Source of the DNA: DATGZX01 sp035296965
GTDB lineage: Bacteria > Planctomycetota > Planctomycetia > Gemmatales > Gemmataceae
Direction of reading: 5' to 3'
Assembly (NCBI GenBank): GCA_035296965.1
Contig: DATGZX010000346.1
Span: 1 to 39,879, forward strand
DNA length: 39,879 nucleotides
Both the position numbers and the translations under genes were made by a program. The first letter of the stretch is position 1. Every line of letters begins with the position of its first letter. The notes below the pieces were generated by a model, which was not told the DNA's origin, did no database searches, and saw only the letters and a list, made by a program, of their open reading frames with translations. Of the stretch, positions 31,495 to 39,477 are shown piece after piece.

Positions 31495-32262
31495 ATGATT
31501 GGAGCAGCTCTGTTGCTTGCTGGTGGCCTAAAGGCCGCGGCGCTTGCCACGGACGTACCTAGGGTTGACAGTGAAACCTGGGCATTCCGAGCGATTCTTA
31601 TAGCCTTGGAGATAGGGCTCGGCGTCTGGCTGAGCATCGGCATTTCTCCTCGACAAACGCACCTGATTGCTATCGGATGCTTCATTTGCTTTGCTGGTGT
31701 TTCTCTAAATAGGGCTCTGGCTGGCGAATTGTCGTGCGGGTGTTTCGGCAGGATTGCCATCAGACCTCTGTGGACGTTTGTCTTCGACGTCCTTGCCGTA
31801 CTTGGCCTATGGACAGGGCTTCCCTCCGCCGAAAAGAGTCGCCGACAGTTGCAACACTGGCCCCGCCTTTATGTCGCGGTTGCCTTGTGTGTTCCGGCGC
31901 TTGTCCTGACGGGTCTTGCGGGACTTCGCCTCCTGCACCCTGCTCCGGTGCTGTCATGTACCGAAAGTGTCGATCTAGGAAATGTCTCGCGCGGCATGCG
32001 CCAGAGCAAGAGTTTCTTGTTAACAAATACCAGCGCTTCACAAATACACATAGCGTCGGTAAGGACAACGTGTCCCTGCTTGGAGATAATATTACCTCAC
32101 TCGACGATGATGCCATTCGAGACAATGGAGGCTTGTGCAGTACTCGATTTGCGAGAGGAACCCGAGTTCGCAGGCATGCTTTCCATTCCAGTGCATGGGA
32201 TAACCGATGCGGGAAATACTGCATTCTCTCTGCATGTTAAAAGCACTGTCCGCCAATACTAG
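31495..32262 (+). CDS. MauE/DoxX-like membrane domain fused to DUF1573 domain
   Basis: 255 residues from the ATG at 31495. The first 135 residues form four membrane helices with the MauE-like pattern: AALLLAGGLKAAALA, ILIALEIGLGVWLSIG, LIAIGCFICFAGVSLNRALAGELSCGCFGR and PLWTFVFDVLAVLGLWTGL, the third holding a CGCFG motif. A fifth helix (LYVAVALCVPALVLTGLAGL) leads to a periplasmic DUF1573 domain: VDLGNVSRGMRQSKSFLLTNTSASQIHIASVRTTCPCLE. MauE is needed to mature the disulfide-rich subunit of methylamine dehydrogenase, so a role in disulfide formation is plausible. The nearby cysteine-rich peptide is a candidate substrate, by inference. A gene upstream ends about 125 bases before this start. 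Confidence 0.82.
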   Translation: MIGAALLLAGGLKAAALATDVPRVDSETWAFRAILIALEIGLGVWLSIGISPRQTHLIAIGCFICFAGVSLNRALAGELSCGCFGRIAIRPLWTFVFDVLAVLGLWTGLPSAEKSRRQLQHWPRLYVAVALCVPALVLTGLAGLRLLHPAPVLSCTESVDLGNVSRGMRQSKSFLLTNTSASQIHIASVRTTCPCLEIILPHSTMMPFETMEACAVLDLREEPEFAGMLSIPVHGITDAGNTAFSLHVKSTVRQY

Positions 32263-32442
32263 TCGGTACGTGCCGATCCTAGTAGCCGCTCGACCGATGC
32301 GACGTGCGGGGATAGCGTGACGCCAATTAGGACGTTAGGGTCTAAACCAAGAAGCCCATGCTCGGAATGAATGCGCGTGCAAAGTGCGGAGCTTACTGCA
32401 GGCCGCTGAATGCTTCACCCTTTGTGGGGGCATCGTCTTTCT

Positions 32443-34410
32443 ATGGTTGTGAAGCCGGCAGCCCTGTTTGCTTGCAGCCTGCTCATACTTCACGCCGGAG
32501 TAACGGTCCACGGCCTGCGCCAACACTGCGTGACAACAGACGAGGGCGGACACATCCTCGATGGGGTGATGGCCTGGGAAAGGGGTATTGTTGGGATCTA
32601 TCGGGTTAACCCTCCCCTTGTTAAGCTCCTTGCAGCTCTACCGGTTGTAGCTTCCCATCCTCACTTGCCGGAACAGGCCATTACGACACCCGTCACCAAT
32701 TGGGAATGGTTGCACTTCCAGTTCGCGCGCGTGAATCGTAGCCGTTACCAGGAGTTGGTAAACGCAGCTCGCTACATGATCACAGCGTTATCAGTGCTTG
32801 GTGGCTGGTTGGTGTATCGATGGGCGACAGGGCTATTTGGCGTCGCATCCGGATTGGTCGCCCTATTCCTGTGGATACTGTGCCCCAATGTACTCGCTTG
32901 GAGCGGAATTGTCACCGTCGACCTAGGCGCTACGGTGTTCGGCCTTATCTCAGCCCTCGCCCTCAGACAATACATCCGAAAGCCTTCGTTAAGGGAGGCT
33001 ATATGGACAGGTTTAACGCTGGCTCTCGCAGTCCTTTCAAAATATTCGCTGTTAGTGATGTATCCGCTCTGTTTGGGGGCGTGCATCATCCCTGCTTTCT
33101 CCTCTGTCCGCGACAATGCACGGCAAAAGGCCTCCATCAACAGTTCGGGCCGAGTCGGGCTCGTCTTCCACCTGTTAGGCCGGCCTTCCATTACATGCCT
33201 CAGCCACATCATTGTAATGACAGTGGCGACGTTAATTGCGATCAACCTCATGTATGCGTGGGAGGGGACGGGACGGCGCCTTGGAACATTTGCGTTTCAA
33301 TGTGACGCCCTCACATACCTAAACCATGAGAGTAGGCACCCCAATTGCTTTGAGGGCACGCTTGTTGCAGCCCTTCCGGTTCCATTACCAGAATCGTACG
33401 TGCTCGGTCTTGATGATCAAAAGGCACGCGCTGATCGGGGCGCTCCTGCCTTTCTTCACGGGGAATGGCGAGACGGCGGTTGGTGGTATTATTACCTCTA
33501 CGGCCTGGCTATAAAACTTCCGTTAGGCACACTAGTGTTCACAGCCATGGCTTGTCTTTTGGCAATATGTAGCCCCCGATTTAGGGCGGGCGTAACAGAT
33601 GAGGTGGTTGTGTGGGTGCCGCCAATAGTTATTCTTGTGCTAATTAGCTCGCAGACGGGGATAAATGGACACCTGCGTTACGCCCTTCCGGCCTTTCCTT
33701 TCCTGTTCATTGGAATAAGTCGTGTTGGGATTCTAGTTCAGGACCTGGTTGCCGAGTGGGGACAAGTGTCACTTGTCAAGCACTTTCAGTTGTCCTTTCT
33801 CTCGCGTTTGGCCAGCAGCCCACGACGGATCGGTTTGCTCTTGGGCAGCTCTGTCGTCGTAGGCGGGATACTGTACAATAGTATTTCGGTTCTTCGGTGC
33901 CACCCTCACTATGTATCGTATTTTAACGAGCTGGTAGGAGGTCCCGACGAAGGCTGGCGCTATCTCATCGAGTCAAATGTCGATTGGGGCCAAGATCTGT
34001 TGTTTGTGAAGAAATGGGTAGACCAGCATCCTGAAGCAAGGCCAATGTTCCTGGCTTATTATGGGGGATTAGATCCGCATCTGACTGGCCTTACTTTTCA
34101 GCAAGCGCCTTGGGGACCTGTCCTAGAGAATCGGCTGTCGGTCATGCCGCTTTTCCCAGACCTTGGCCCGCGCCCGGGCTGGTATGCTGTTAGCGTCAAC
34201 CTGTTGAGTGGAATGGAAGGCGAGGAGTACACGCCGCGCGGCGAGCGTTTTCAGATTCCGCGGAATGTTTACTGTTATTTTCAGTTGTTTCAGCCGGTTT
34301 ATAAGGCCGGCTATTCAATATTTATCTACCATATTGAGCGGGATGAGGCAAATAGGGTCCGCCGACTGTTGGGTCTGCCGCCGCTCGATCGACAGAGTCC
34401 AGACGAATAG
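32443..34410 (+). CDS. Polytopic glycosyltransferase, family 39 (ArnT/PMT)-like
   Basis: 655 residues from the ATG at 32443; 32410 is an alternative in the same frame. An acidic motif TTDEGGHILDG lies in the first periplasmic loop, where GT39/GT83-like enzymes carry the catalytic aspartate. At least nine hydrophobic helices follow (for example VSGLVALFLWILCPNVLAW and VVVWVPPIVILVLISSQTG). The C-terminal soluble end contains SNVDWGQDLLFVKKWVDQHP, a motif common in planctomycete members. Such enzymes move a sugar from a polyprenyl phosphate carrier onto lipids or proteins at the outer face of the membrane. The sugar and acceptor are unknown. The stop lies 16 bases before the DUF1559 gene start, so the two are probably in one operon, and the DUF1559 protein could be glycosylated. 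Confidence 0.85.
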   Translation: MVVKPAALFACSLLILHAGVTVHGLRQHCVTTDEGGHILDGVMAWERGIVGIYRVNPPLVKLLAALPVVASHPHLPEQAITTPVTNWEWLHFQFARVNRSRYQELVNAARYMITALSVLGGWLVYRWATGLFGVASGLVALFLWILCPNVLAWSGIVTVDLGATVFGLISALALRQYIRKPSLREAIWTGLTLALAVLSKYSLLVMYPLCLGACIIPAFSSVRDNARQKASINSSGRVGLVFHLLGRPSITCLSHIIVMTVATLIAINLMYAWEGTGRRLGTFAFQCDALTYLNHESRHPNCFEGTLVAALPVPLPESYVLGLDDQKARADRGAPAFLHGEWRDGGWWYYYLYGLAIKLPLGTLVFTAMACLLAICSPRFRAGVTDEVVVWVPPIVILVLISSQTGINGHLRYALPAFPFLFIGISRVGILVQDLVAEWGQVSLVKHFQLSFLSRLASSPRRIGLLLGSSVVVGGILYNSISVLRCHPHYVSYFNELVGGPDEGWRYLIESNVDWGQDLLFVKKWVDQHPEARPMFLAYYGGLDPHLTGLTFQQAPWGPVLENRLSVMPLFPDLGPRPGWYAVSVNLLSGMEGEEYTPRGERFQIPRNVYCYFQLFQPVYKAGYSIFIYHIERDEANRVRRLLGLPPLDRQSPDE

Positions 34411-34426
34411 GTAGGAGATGTGTACC

Positions 34427-35326
34427 ATGTACGTAAGATCCAGCTGCAAGTCCGGTTTCACGTTAGTTGAGCTCCTTGTAAGCATTTCGATTATTTCAGT
34501 TCTTGTGGGTCTGTTGCTTCCTGCTGCCCAACGTGTGCGCGAGGCAGCCACTCGGATTGCCTGTGCAAATAATCTGAGGCAGAGCGCACTGGCGATGCAA
34601 CATCACCATGATACATATGGAGTATGGCCAAGTAATGGCGGTTGGGATCCAACAGACTGGATTGTAGCAGTTAATGGTGATCGGACATATATATCGACGA
34701 CTGTCTACGAGACTGGGATTACGTCCATGTGGGGCGTTGGTGATCCAAGCAGAAGCTCGCGGAGCCAGGGCGGTTCGTGGGCCTACGCAATTCTGCCGTT
34801 TATTGAACAGGATAATATGTACCAGAACAGATCGTGGACTGTAGCTGCGACATGTTACACCTGCTCGACTCGACGATCACCGGAGGCAATAGTGCCGGTG
34901 AACGATGCGTATGGCGAGTATAACGGCGGAGGATGGAAGTGGGGAAAAACGGATTATGCAGCCAATGGATTGGTAATCCCAAATCGGCCGTTATGTCTAA
35001 CCATAGCCTCGATTACCGACGGGACATCGAATACGATTCTTGTTGGCGAGAAGTCTATGAATCCCAAGGATTATGACTCCGGTACGTGGTACTGGGATGA
35101 ACCGTTCTTTACTGGCGGGAGTAATGGCACGCAGAGAGGAGGTAGCTTGATCGTGCATGATTCTCCCGAGATGGGGCTGCTTTTCAGAGACAATTGGGGA
35201 TCGGCGCATTTGAATGGGGCGCAGTTTGCCTTCGCGGACGGATCGGTTCGAACGTTGTCTTTCTTGACCTCAGGTGATGTCGTTCACGCGTTGCTAACTC
35301 CTGCCGGCGGAGAAATTGTCCCCTAA
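34427..35326 (+). CDS. DUF1559 pseudopilin-like protein
   Basis: 299 residues. The type IV prepilin signal is plain: a short basic leader, then GFTLVELLVSISIISVLVGLLLPA, cleaved after the glycine by prepilin peptidase. The start of the DUF1559 domain follows directly (AAQRVREAATRIACANNLRQSALAMQHHHDTYGVWP), and the domain ends with the typical AHLNGAQFAFADGSVRTLSF. DUF1559 families are greatly expanded in planctomycetes and are thought to build surface or periplasmic fibres. The ATG at 34427 stands 9 bases after GGAG, better than the ATG at 34418 that touches it. It is likely cotranscribed with the glycosyltransferase. A short prepilin-like remnant follows. Confidence 0.92.
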   Translation: MYVRSSCKSGFTLVELLVSISIISVLVGLLLPAAQRVREAATRIACANNLRQSALAMQHHHDTYGVWPSNGGWDPTDWIVAVNGDRTYISTTVYETGITSMWGVGDPSRSSRSQGGSWAYAILPFIEQDNMYQNRSWTVAATCYTCSTRRSPEAIVPVNDAYGEYNGGGWKWGKTDYAANGLVIPNRPLCLTIASITDGTSNTILVGEKSMNPKDYDSGTWYWDEPFFTGGSNGTQRGGSLIVHDSPEMGLLFRDNWGSAHLNGAQFAFADGSVRTLSFLTSGDVVHALLTPAGGEIVP

Positions 35327-35332
35327 TCCGAG

Positions 35333-35374
35333 GGTAGGCCGCTGACGCTGATCGAGGTGCTGGTGGTCCTTTGA
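35333..35374 (+). pseudogene. Remnant of a prepilin N-terminus
   Basis: Seven bases after the DUF1559 stop the frame reads GRPLTLIEVLVVL then TGA. This matches the conserved start of pseudopilins (FTLIELLVVI) and no more. It is probably the leftover of a deleted second DUF1559 or prepilin gene, although such a short match could be chance. The 35375-35614 stretch contains no supported gene. Confidence 0.45.
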
Positions 35375-35614
35375 GGCCGTTGAAGTAACAGTGTAGAAGG
35401 ATAAGTAATGACCGGAAAGGCCAAAATGAGCAATCGATCTGGCCTTGAGCGATGGCGGTCAGTAGTTGTAACTGGGCGGACTATGTGTAAGAGGGGAACA
35501 ATCGAATTGCGCTCGGCTCTCCCAATCACCGGCAACGCCGCCATACTAGAGAAGCCCTGCCGAGAACGGGTGACCACCCCTGTTTTCGTGATCGTCAGAA
35601 GTGCGCCCGGCAGA

Positions 35615-38197
35615 TCATCTTGGCGGTTTCCTGCTACGCTCTGTTGAATGCGACCGGTCAAACCGTTTGGTAAGTCGTGCCAACGTTGCCATTGCTTCTG
35701 CCGTCAACCGGCTCTCTGGGGCTCCCTGAGCCAACGTTTGCAGGATCTGCGCGACCTCGGGGGTCCCAATTTGCTCCAGCACTTCCACGGCCCGCAAGGA
35801 CTGGAGCAATTCCGGCGCGGCGACGGATGGCTCGATGTTGCTGAGTAATTCTTCCAGCCTTCGGCGCATTTCCAACGATATTTGGCCTTCGAGCGCTCGC
35901 CTCAGGGACGCTCGGGCCAACTCCCTGAACTTTCCCAGTTCTTGCGTTGCTTTCTGGCGCAGGGCAAAATGGGGACTGTCGAGATCGGCAATGAGCTGCT
36001 CTAACTGCTGTGGACCGACTCCCGCCACAGGTCTCAATTTCTCCTTGAACAACGGAAGCGCCACTTCGGAGGAAATCGTCAGGGCAAGCATGGCCTGGTA
36101 CGCCTTGGCTGCATCATCACTGGCCAGAGCCGACCAAAGGATATCCACTTCTTGCCTCGATAGTGCTCGCGGCCGCATGCTGCCCATGTCGGCTCGGCCG
36201 GTCATGTCCCACAGCAAGGTGGTCGTGTCGTAATTTCCGGAAGCCAACAGGCTGCCGTCCGGCGAGAAAGTAAGCGAACTGACGGAGGATAGGTGTCCTG
36301 AAAAGCGCCGCCGAACCTGATTCGAGGCAATTTCCCAAAGGATGATGGTCCCGCCGGCTGTGCCAATCGCCAGGAGCCGACCGTCTGGGGAGAATTGCAG
36401 AGCAGTCGGGGGGGCATCCATGGAGAGCACAATGGAGCGATCCTTGTGCGTAGGGATGTCCAGGAAGTGCAACGCTTTGGTTAACACAGCCGTGGCTAGC
36501 ATTCTCCCATCCGGGGAAAAGGCCGGATGGACGGCCATGTATGACGAAAGTTGCCATCTGTGGATTCTCTTGCCCGTGACAGTATCCCAGATAGAAATGG
36601 AACCTTGAATCGAAGGCAAGTCGATGGCGGCGAACATTTTTCCGTCAGGAGAAAAAGGGCGCGAACCAAAATTGCCCTTCACCTTTGAAGGACGATCCAG
36701 CTTCCGGTGCGTTGCCGCGTCCCAAAATGTGATTTCGCCAGACGTGGCGCATGCGGCCAGGATCAGGCTATCGGGCGTATAGGCGACCGACAGCAGGCCT
36801 GCGCTCATCAACGGCAGACGCCCTGTTTCGCGGCCGGATGAGGGGTCCCAAAATCGCGCCGTGCCGTCTTGACTGGCGGAGGCCAAGGTGCGGCCGTCCG
36901 GCGAGTAGGCAACTTGCCAAACGCGGTCTCGATGCTCTTCCGCGAACAAGCGCGATGGTTTTCCCGCGCGTGCCTCCCAGAACCGAATGGCTCCATCCAA
37001 CCCACCGGTCGCCAGGGTCTTGCCATCAGGAGAGAATGCAACAGAATTGACGTGGCTCTCATGGGCTTCGGCCGCGTTTATCACCTTGCCAGTAGCTACC
37101 TCATAAATCCGAAGGGGGCAAGCAATACCTCCTGAAATTAGCTTGCTGCCGTCGTGAGAGAAAGCAACAACGTTGGCGCCGAATAGGTGTCCCAAAAAGC
37201 GCCGGACTTCTCGTCCCGTGGCGACATCCCAGAGCCGCACGGGGTGATGCTTCAATCCTTGATCATCGCCTACCTCTTCTCCGGAAGCGAGGAACCTGCC
37301 GTCGGGCGAAAAAGCCAGGCAGGCTGATCCCAGCTCGCCCTGAAACGCGCGCAGTTCCTTGCCGGTGGCCGTGTCCCAGAGCCGAATCGACTTCTCCGTT
37401 CGCGTGGCTGTCGCAAGCGTCTTGTTATCGGGAGAGAACGTTAAAGAAGTGAGTTGTTCACCATGGCCGCGCACTGCTCGTAGCTGCCGTCCCGTGGCGA
37501 CATCCCAAAGTCGCACGCCCCCTTTCATGCCTCCAGAGGCGAGTGTTCGCCCGTCGGGAGAAAATGCAAGTTGCGGCCAGAGATCCTCTGTTTCTTGAAA
37601 ATGGCGAACTTCACTCCTTGTCGTCAAATCCCAAAGCCGAAAGTCGCCTGGGATGTTCGTCGACACAGCCAAGGTCTTGCCGTCGGGGGCCAACGCAATC
37701 GCCATGGCATTGACACCCACATCTGTCAAGGGTGGCAGCTCTTTGCCACTGGCAACGTCCCACAAGAGGACGCTAGCCTTCCTAGTTCGACTGTCGTATC
37801 CCATGGTCACTAACATCTTGCCGTCAGCAGAAAGCGCGACAGTTGACCCTCCCGAACGTTGGGGCGGCCCCGCAAAGCGTTGCAGCACCCTCCCCGTGGC
37901 CAGCTCCCAAATCGTTACAAGCGTGAGGAAACCATTCTCTTGATCCAGCGTGAGGATCGCCTCGCCATCCGGCAGGCACGCGACGAAGCGGACGTACGAA
38001 CCGGGCCGGAAGCGTTCCGTGCCAAGCCGGGCTACAGCGCCTGGCGGCAGCGGGTCACCGTATAAATCGGTGCATGCTTTCGCCTCCTTGATCGCTTCTA
38101 GCTTCCCTGCCCCTTGAGGATCTTCACTCCAAGACGGATAGGCCAAGGTGAGAAAGACAAGAACCGTGAAAGAGCAGTGCAGGCGAGCATAAGCCAT
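35615..38197 (-). CDS. Exported WD40-repeat protein with C-terminal helical domain, 860 aa
   Basis: AGGAGG stands 5 bases before the ATG. A signal peptide (MAYARLHCSFTVLVFLTLAYPSWS) sends it out of the cytoplasm. About 14 WD40 blades fill residues 65-700, each with FSPDGxxLA and (R/L)xWDxAT motifs, enough for two seven-bladed propellers. The last 150 residues are helical (EVDILWSALASDDAAKAYQAMLAL, DSPHFALRQKATQELGKF, LLQSLRAVEVLEQIGTPEVAQILQ) and resemble HEAT-like repeats, a common ending of planctomycete WD40 proteins. It likely serves as a protein-binding platform in the periplasm or at the surface. It lies on the opposite strand to the DUF1559 cluster. A 13-bp palindrome sits 56 bases upstream. 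Confidence 0.92.
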   Translation of the reverse strand: MAYARLHCSFTVLVFLTLAYPSWSEDPQGAGKLEAIKEAKACTDLYGDPLPPGAVARLGTERFRPGSYVRFVACLPDGEAILTLDQENGFLTLVTIWELATGRVLQRFAGPPQRSGGSTVALSADGKMLVTMGYDSRTRKASVLLWDVASGKELPPLTDVGVNAMAIALAPDGKTLAVSTNIPGDFRLWDLTTRSEVRHFQETEDLWPQLAFSPDGRTLASGGMKGGVRLWDVATGRQLRAVRGHGEQLTSLTFSPDNKTLATATRTEKSIRLWDTATGKELRAFQGELGSACLAFSPDGRFLASGEEVGDDQGLKHHPVRLWDVATGREVRRFLGHLFGANVVAFSHDGSKLISGGIACPLRIYEVATGKVINAAEAHESHVNSVAFSPDGKTLATGGLDGAIRFWEARAGKPSRLFAEEHRDRVWQVAYSPDGRTLASASQDGTARFWDPSSGRETGRLPLMSAGLLSVAYTPDSLILAACATSGEITFWDAATHRKLDRPSKVKGNFGSRPFSPDGKMFAAIDLPSIQGSISIWDTVTGKRIHRWQLSSYMAVHPAFSPDGRMLATAVLTKALHFLDIPTHKDRSIVLSMDAPPTALQFSPDGRLLAIGTAGGTIILWEIASNQVRRRFSGHLSSVSSLTFSPDGSLLASGNYDTTTLLWDMTGRADMGSMRPRALSRQEVDILWSALASDDAAKAYQAMLALTISSEVALPLFKEKLRPVAGVGPQQLEQLIADLDSPHFALRQKATQELGKFRELARASLRRALEGQISLEMRRRLEELLSNIEPSVAAPELLQSLRAVEVLEQIGTPEVAQILQTLAQGAPESRLTAEAMATLARLTKRFDRSHSTERSRKPPR

Positions 38198-38252
38198 GGC
38201 AACCTCCTAAAATTCTTGGGGGAGACAAGGCTTACTCGAATGTAATCGCCGT

Positions 38253-38265
38253 GACTCACTGAGTC
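38253..38265. promoter_or_regulatory. 13-bp palindrome upstream of the WD40 gene
   Basis: GACTCA, C, TGAGTC is a perfect inverted repeat 56-68 bases upstream of the WD40 start. It could be an operator. Short palindromes also occur by chance, so support is limited. Confidence 0.3.
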
Positions 38266-38393
38266 CAGCAAAAATGAATGGCATCAAGCACACGGGGTGT
38301 GCAGCTGTCACTTGGGTGGGAAACTGTTGGGTCGCGCGGTAGTCTGGAGGAGCCACTGGAAATCCACCCCGTGTTCATGAAAGGAATTGAGCC

Positions 38394-38922
38394 ATGTCCG
38401 GTCGTGTGCCTCCCTCGGCTGCTAGCGAGACTCGGGAAGAAAGTATTGAAGCCATCATGAAAGAACTCCGTCCAAAAACCGAGGAGCAGGTCAGAAAGAT
38501 GGTCGAACGGGCCGTGGACGTGCCCGAGGCTCAAGAGTTTGGAGCCATCGACTTCGAGTTCCGGGACGCGGGACAGAAGATGGCCAATGATGTCCGGCAA
38601 GCCAGTGTGGCGAGCCGGAAAAAAAGGGGTATGTAGGGTGCAGCGTGACGTGCATCACTGTGGTTACGCCGCCAGGTTTCATTCCTATCACCGACGGCGG
38701 GTCTTGACGGTGCATGGGGAAATGCATGTCTGGCGTGCCTACTATTACTGTGGCCGGTGCAGGCAGAGTTTTATTCCTTACGACAGTGTGCTGGGGTTGG
38801 CGGACGAGATCAGTCCGGGGCTGATGCCGTTGGTGTGTTTGGCAGGGACGCTGTTGCCCTTAGCTGACGCGGCCGAGGATGACGTCCGGAGCAGCAACTT
38901 AGGAGAGGGAGACGACGCTTGA
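38394..38922 (+). pseudogene. ISKra4-like transposase fragment, frameshifted
   Basis: The N-terminal part is in one frame (to 38636: REESIEAIMKELRPKTEEQVRKMVERAVDV). The next part, KKGYVGCSVTC, is readable only after a -1 shift at an A7 run (38619-38625). A further shift near 38652 gives HCGYAARFHSYHRRRVLTVHGEMHVWRAYYYCGRCRQSFIPYDSVLGL and ISPGLMPLVCLAGTLLPLADAAED. Joined, this gives the zinc-ribbon and helical N-terminal region typical of ISKra4-family transposases. The catalytic part is absent: the match stops near 38880, just before the next helix-turn-helix gene. The A7 site may be a programmed frameshift, but the second shift shows the copy is dead. Confidence 0.7.
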
Positions 38923-39214
38923 AGAAAAACCAGATGAAATAGAAGACCTGCTGGTCGAGCGCCAGCAGATCAAGGACTTCTACGAAGTAGAGCAATTCGC
39001 CGGGATTGTCGGAAAGGCACCAATCACATGCAGCGAATGGTGCCGCCTCGGCCGGATCAAGGCGGGAAAAAGAATATCAGGCCGATGGGCGTACGCGACC
39101 TGGGGGATCAGCCATGAAGAGCTGATGCGTTATCAGCGTGAAGGGCTGCTTCCCTTTCGCCGGGATGACGGGGCAGTCCTCGGACCGGGATGGTCAACGA
39201 GGAACTGGGGGTAG
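38912..39214 (+). pseudogene. Second excisionase-like helix-turn-helix gene, ACG in place of start codon
   Basis: The frame reads TTLEEKPDEIEDLLVERQQIKDFYEVEQFAGIVGKAPITCSEWCRLGRIKAGKRISGRWAYATWGISHEELMRYQREGLLPF (residues given continuously for about 80 positions are summarised here by key parts: YEVEQFAG, GKAPITCSEWCRLGRI, EELMRYQREGLLP). It aligns throughout with the protein at 13888. An in-frame TAG lies at 38900-38902. No ATG, GTG or TTG follows in frame before the conserved part; the codon aligned with Met1 is ACG, 6 bases after GGAG. It is either silenced by a single T-to-C change or begins at a non-standard codon. Confidence 0.65.
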
Positions 39215-39477
39215 GTCTAGCCCCAGCGAGCTGGCGGCACTTGCTTTGAAACGGCCAAGATCCTGGCAGACTGTCCTCCACATGGATTCCAATGTTCCGT
39301 CGCAATCTGTAACATGCAGGTGTCCTTGATGCCGATCAAGCTGCGGACGCGAGTTGTTTGGCGATTAAGAGCAACGTGAGTGGAGTTTGCCGAAGGCGCG
39401 CTCCGAAATAATAAAGTCAAGGTGCGTGTTGCCAATGCTGGCAGTAGGGCCGTTTCATCACGTCCAGGGGACGATAC

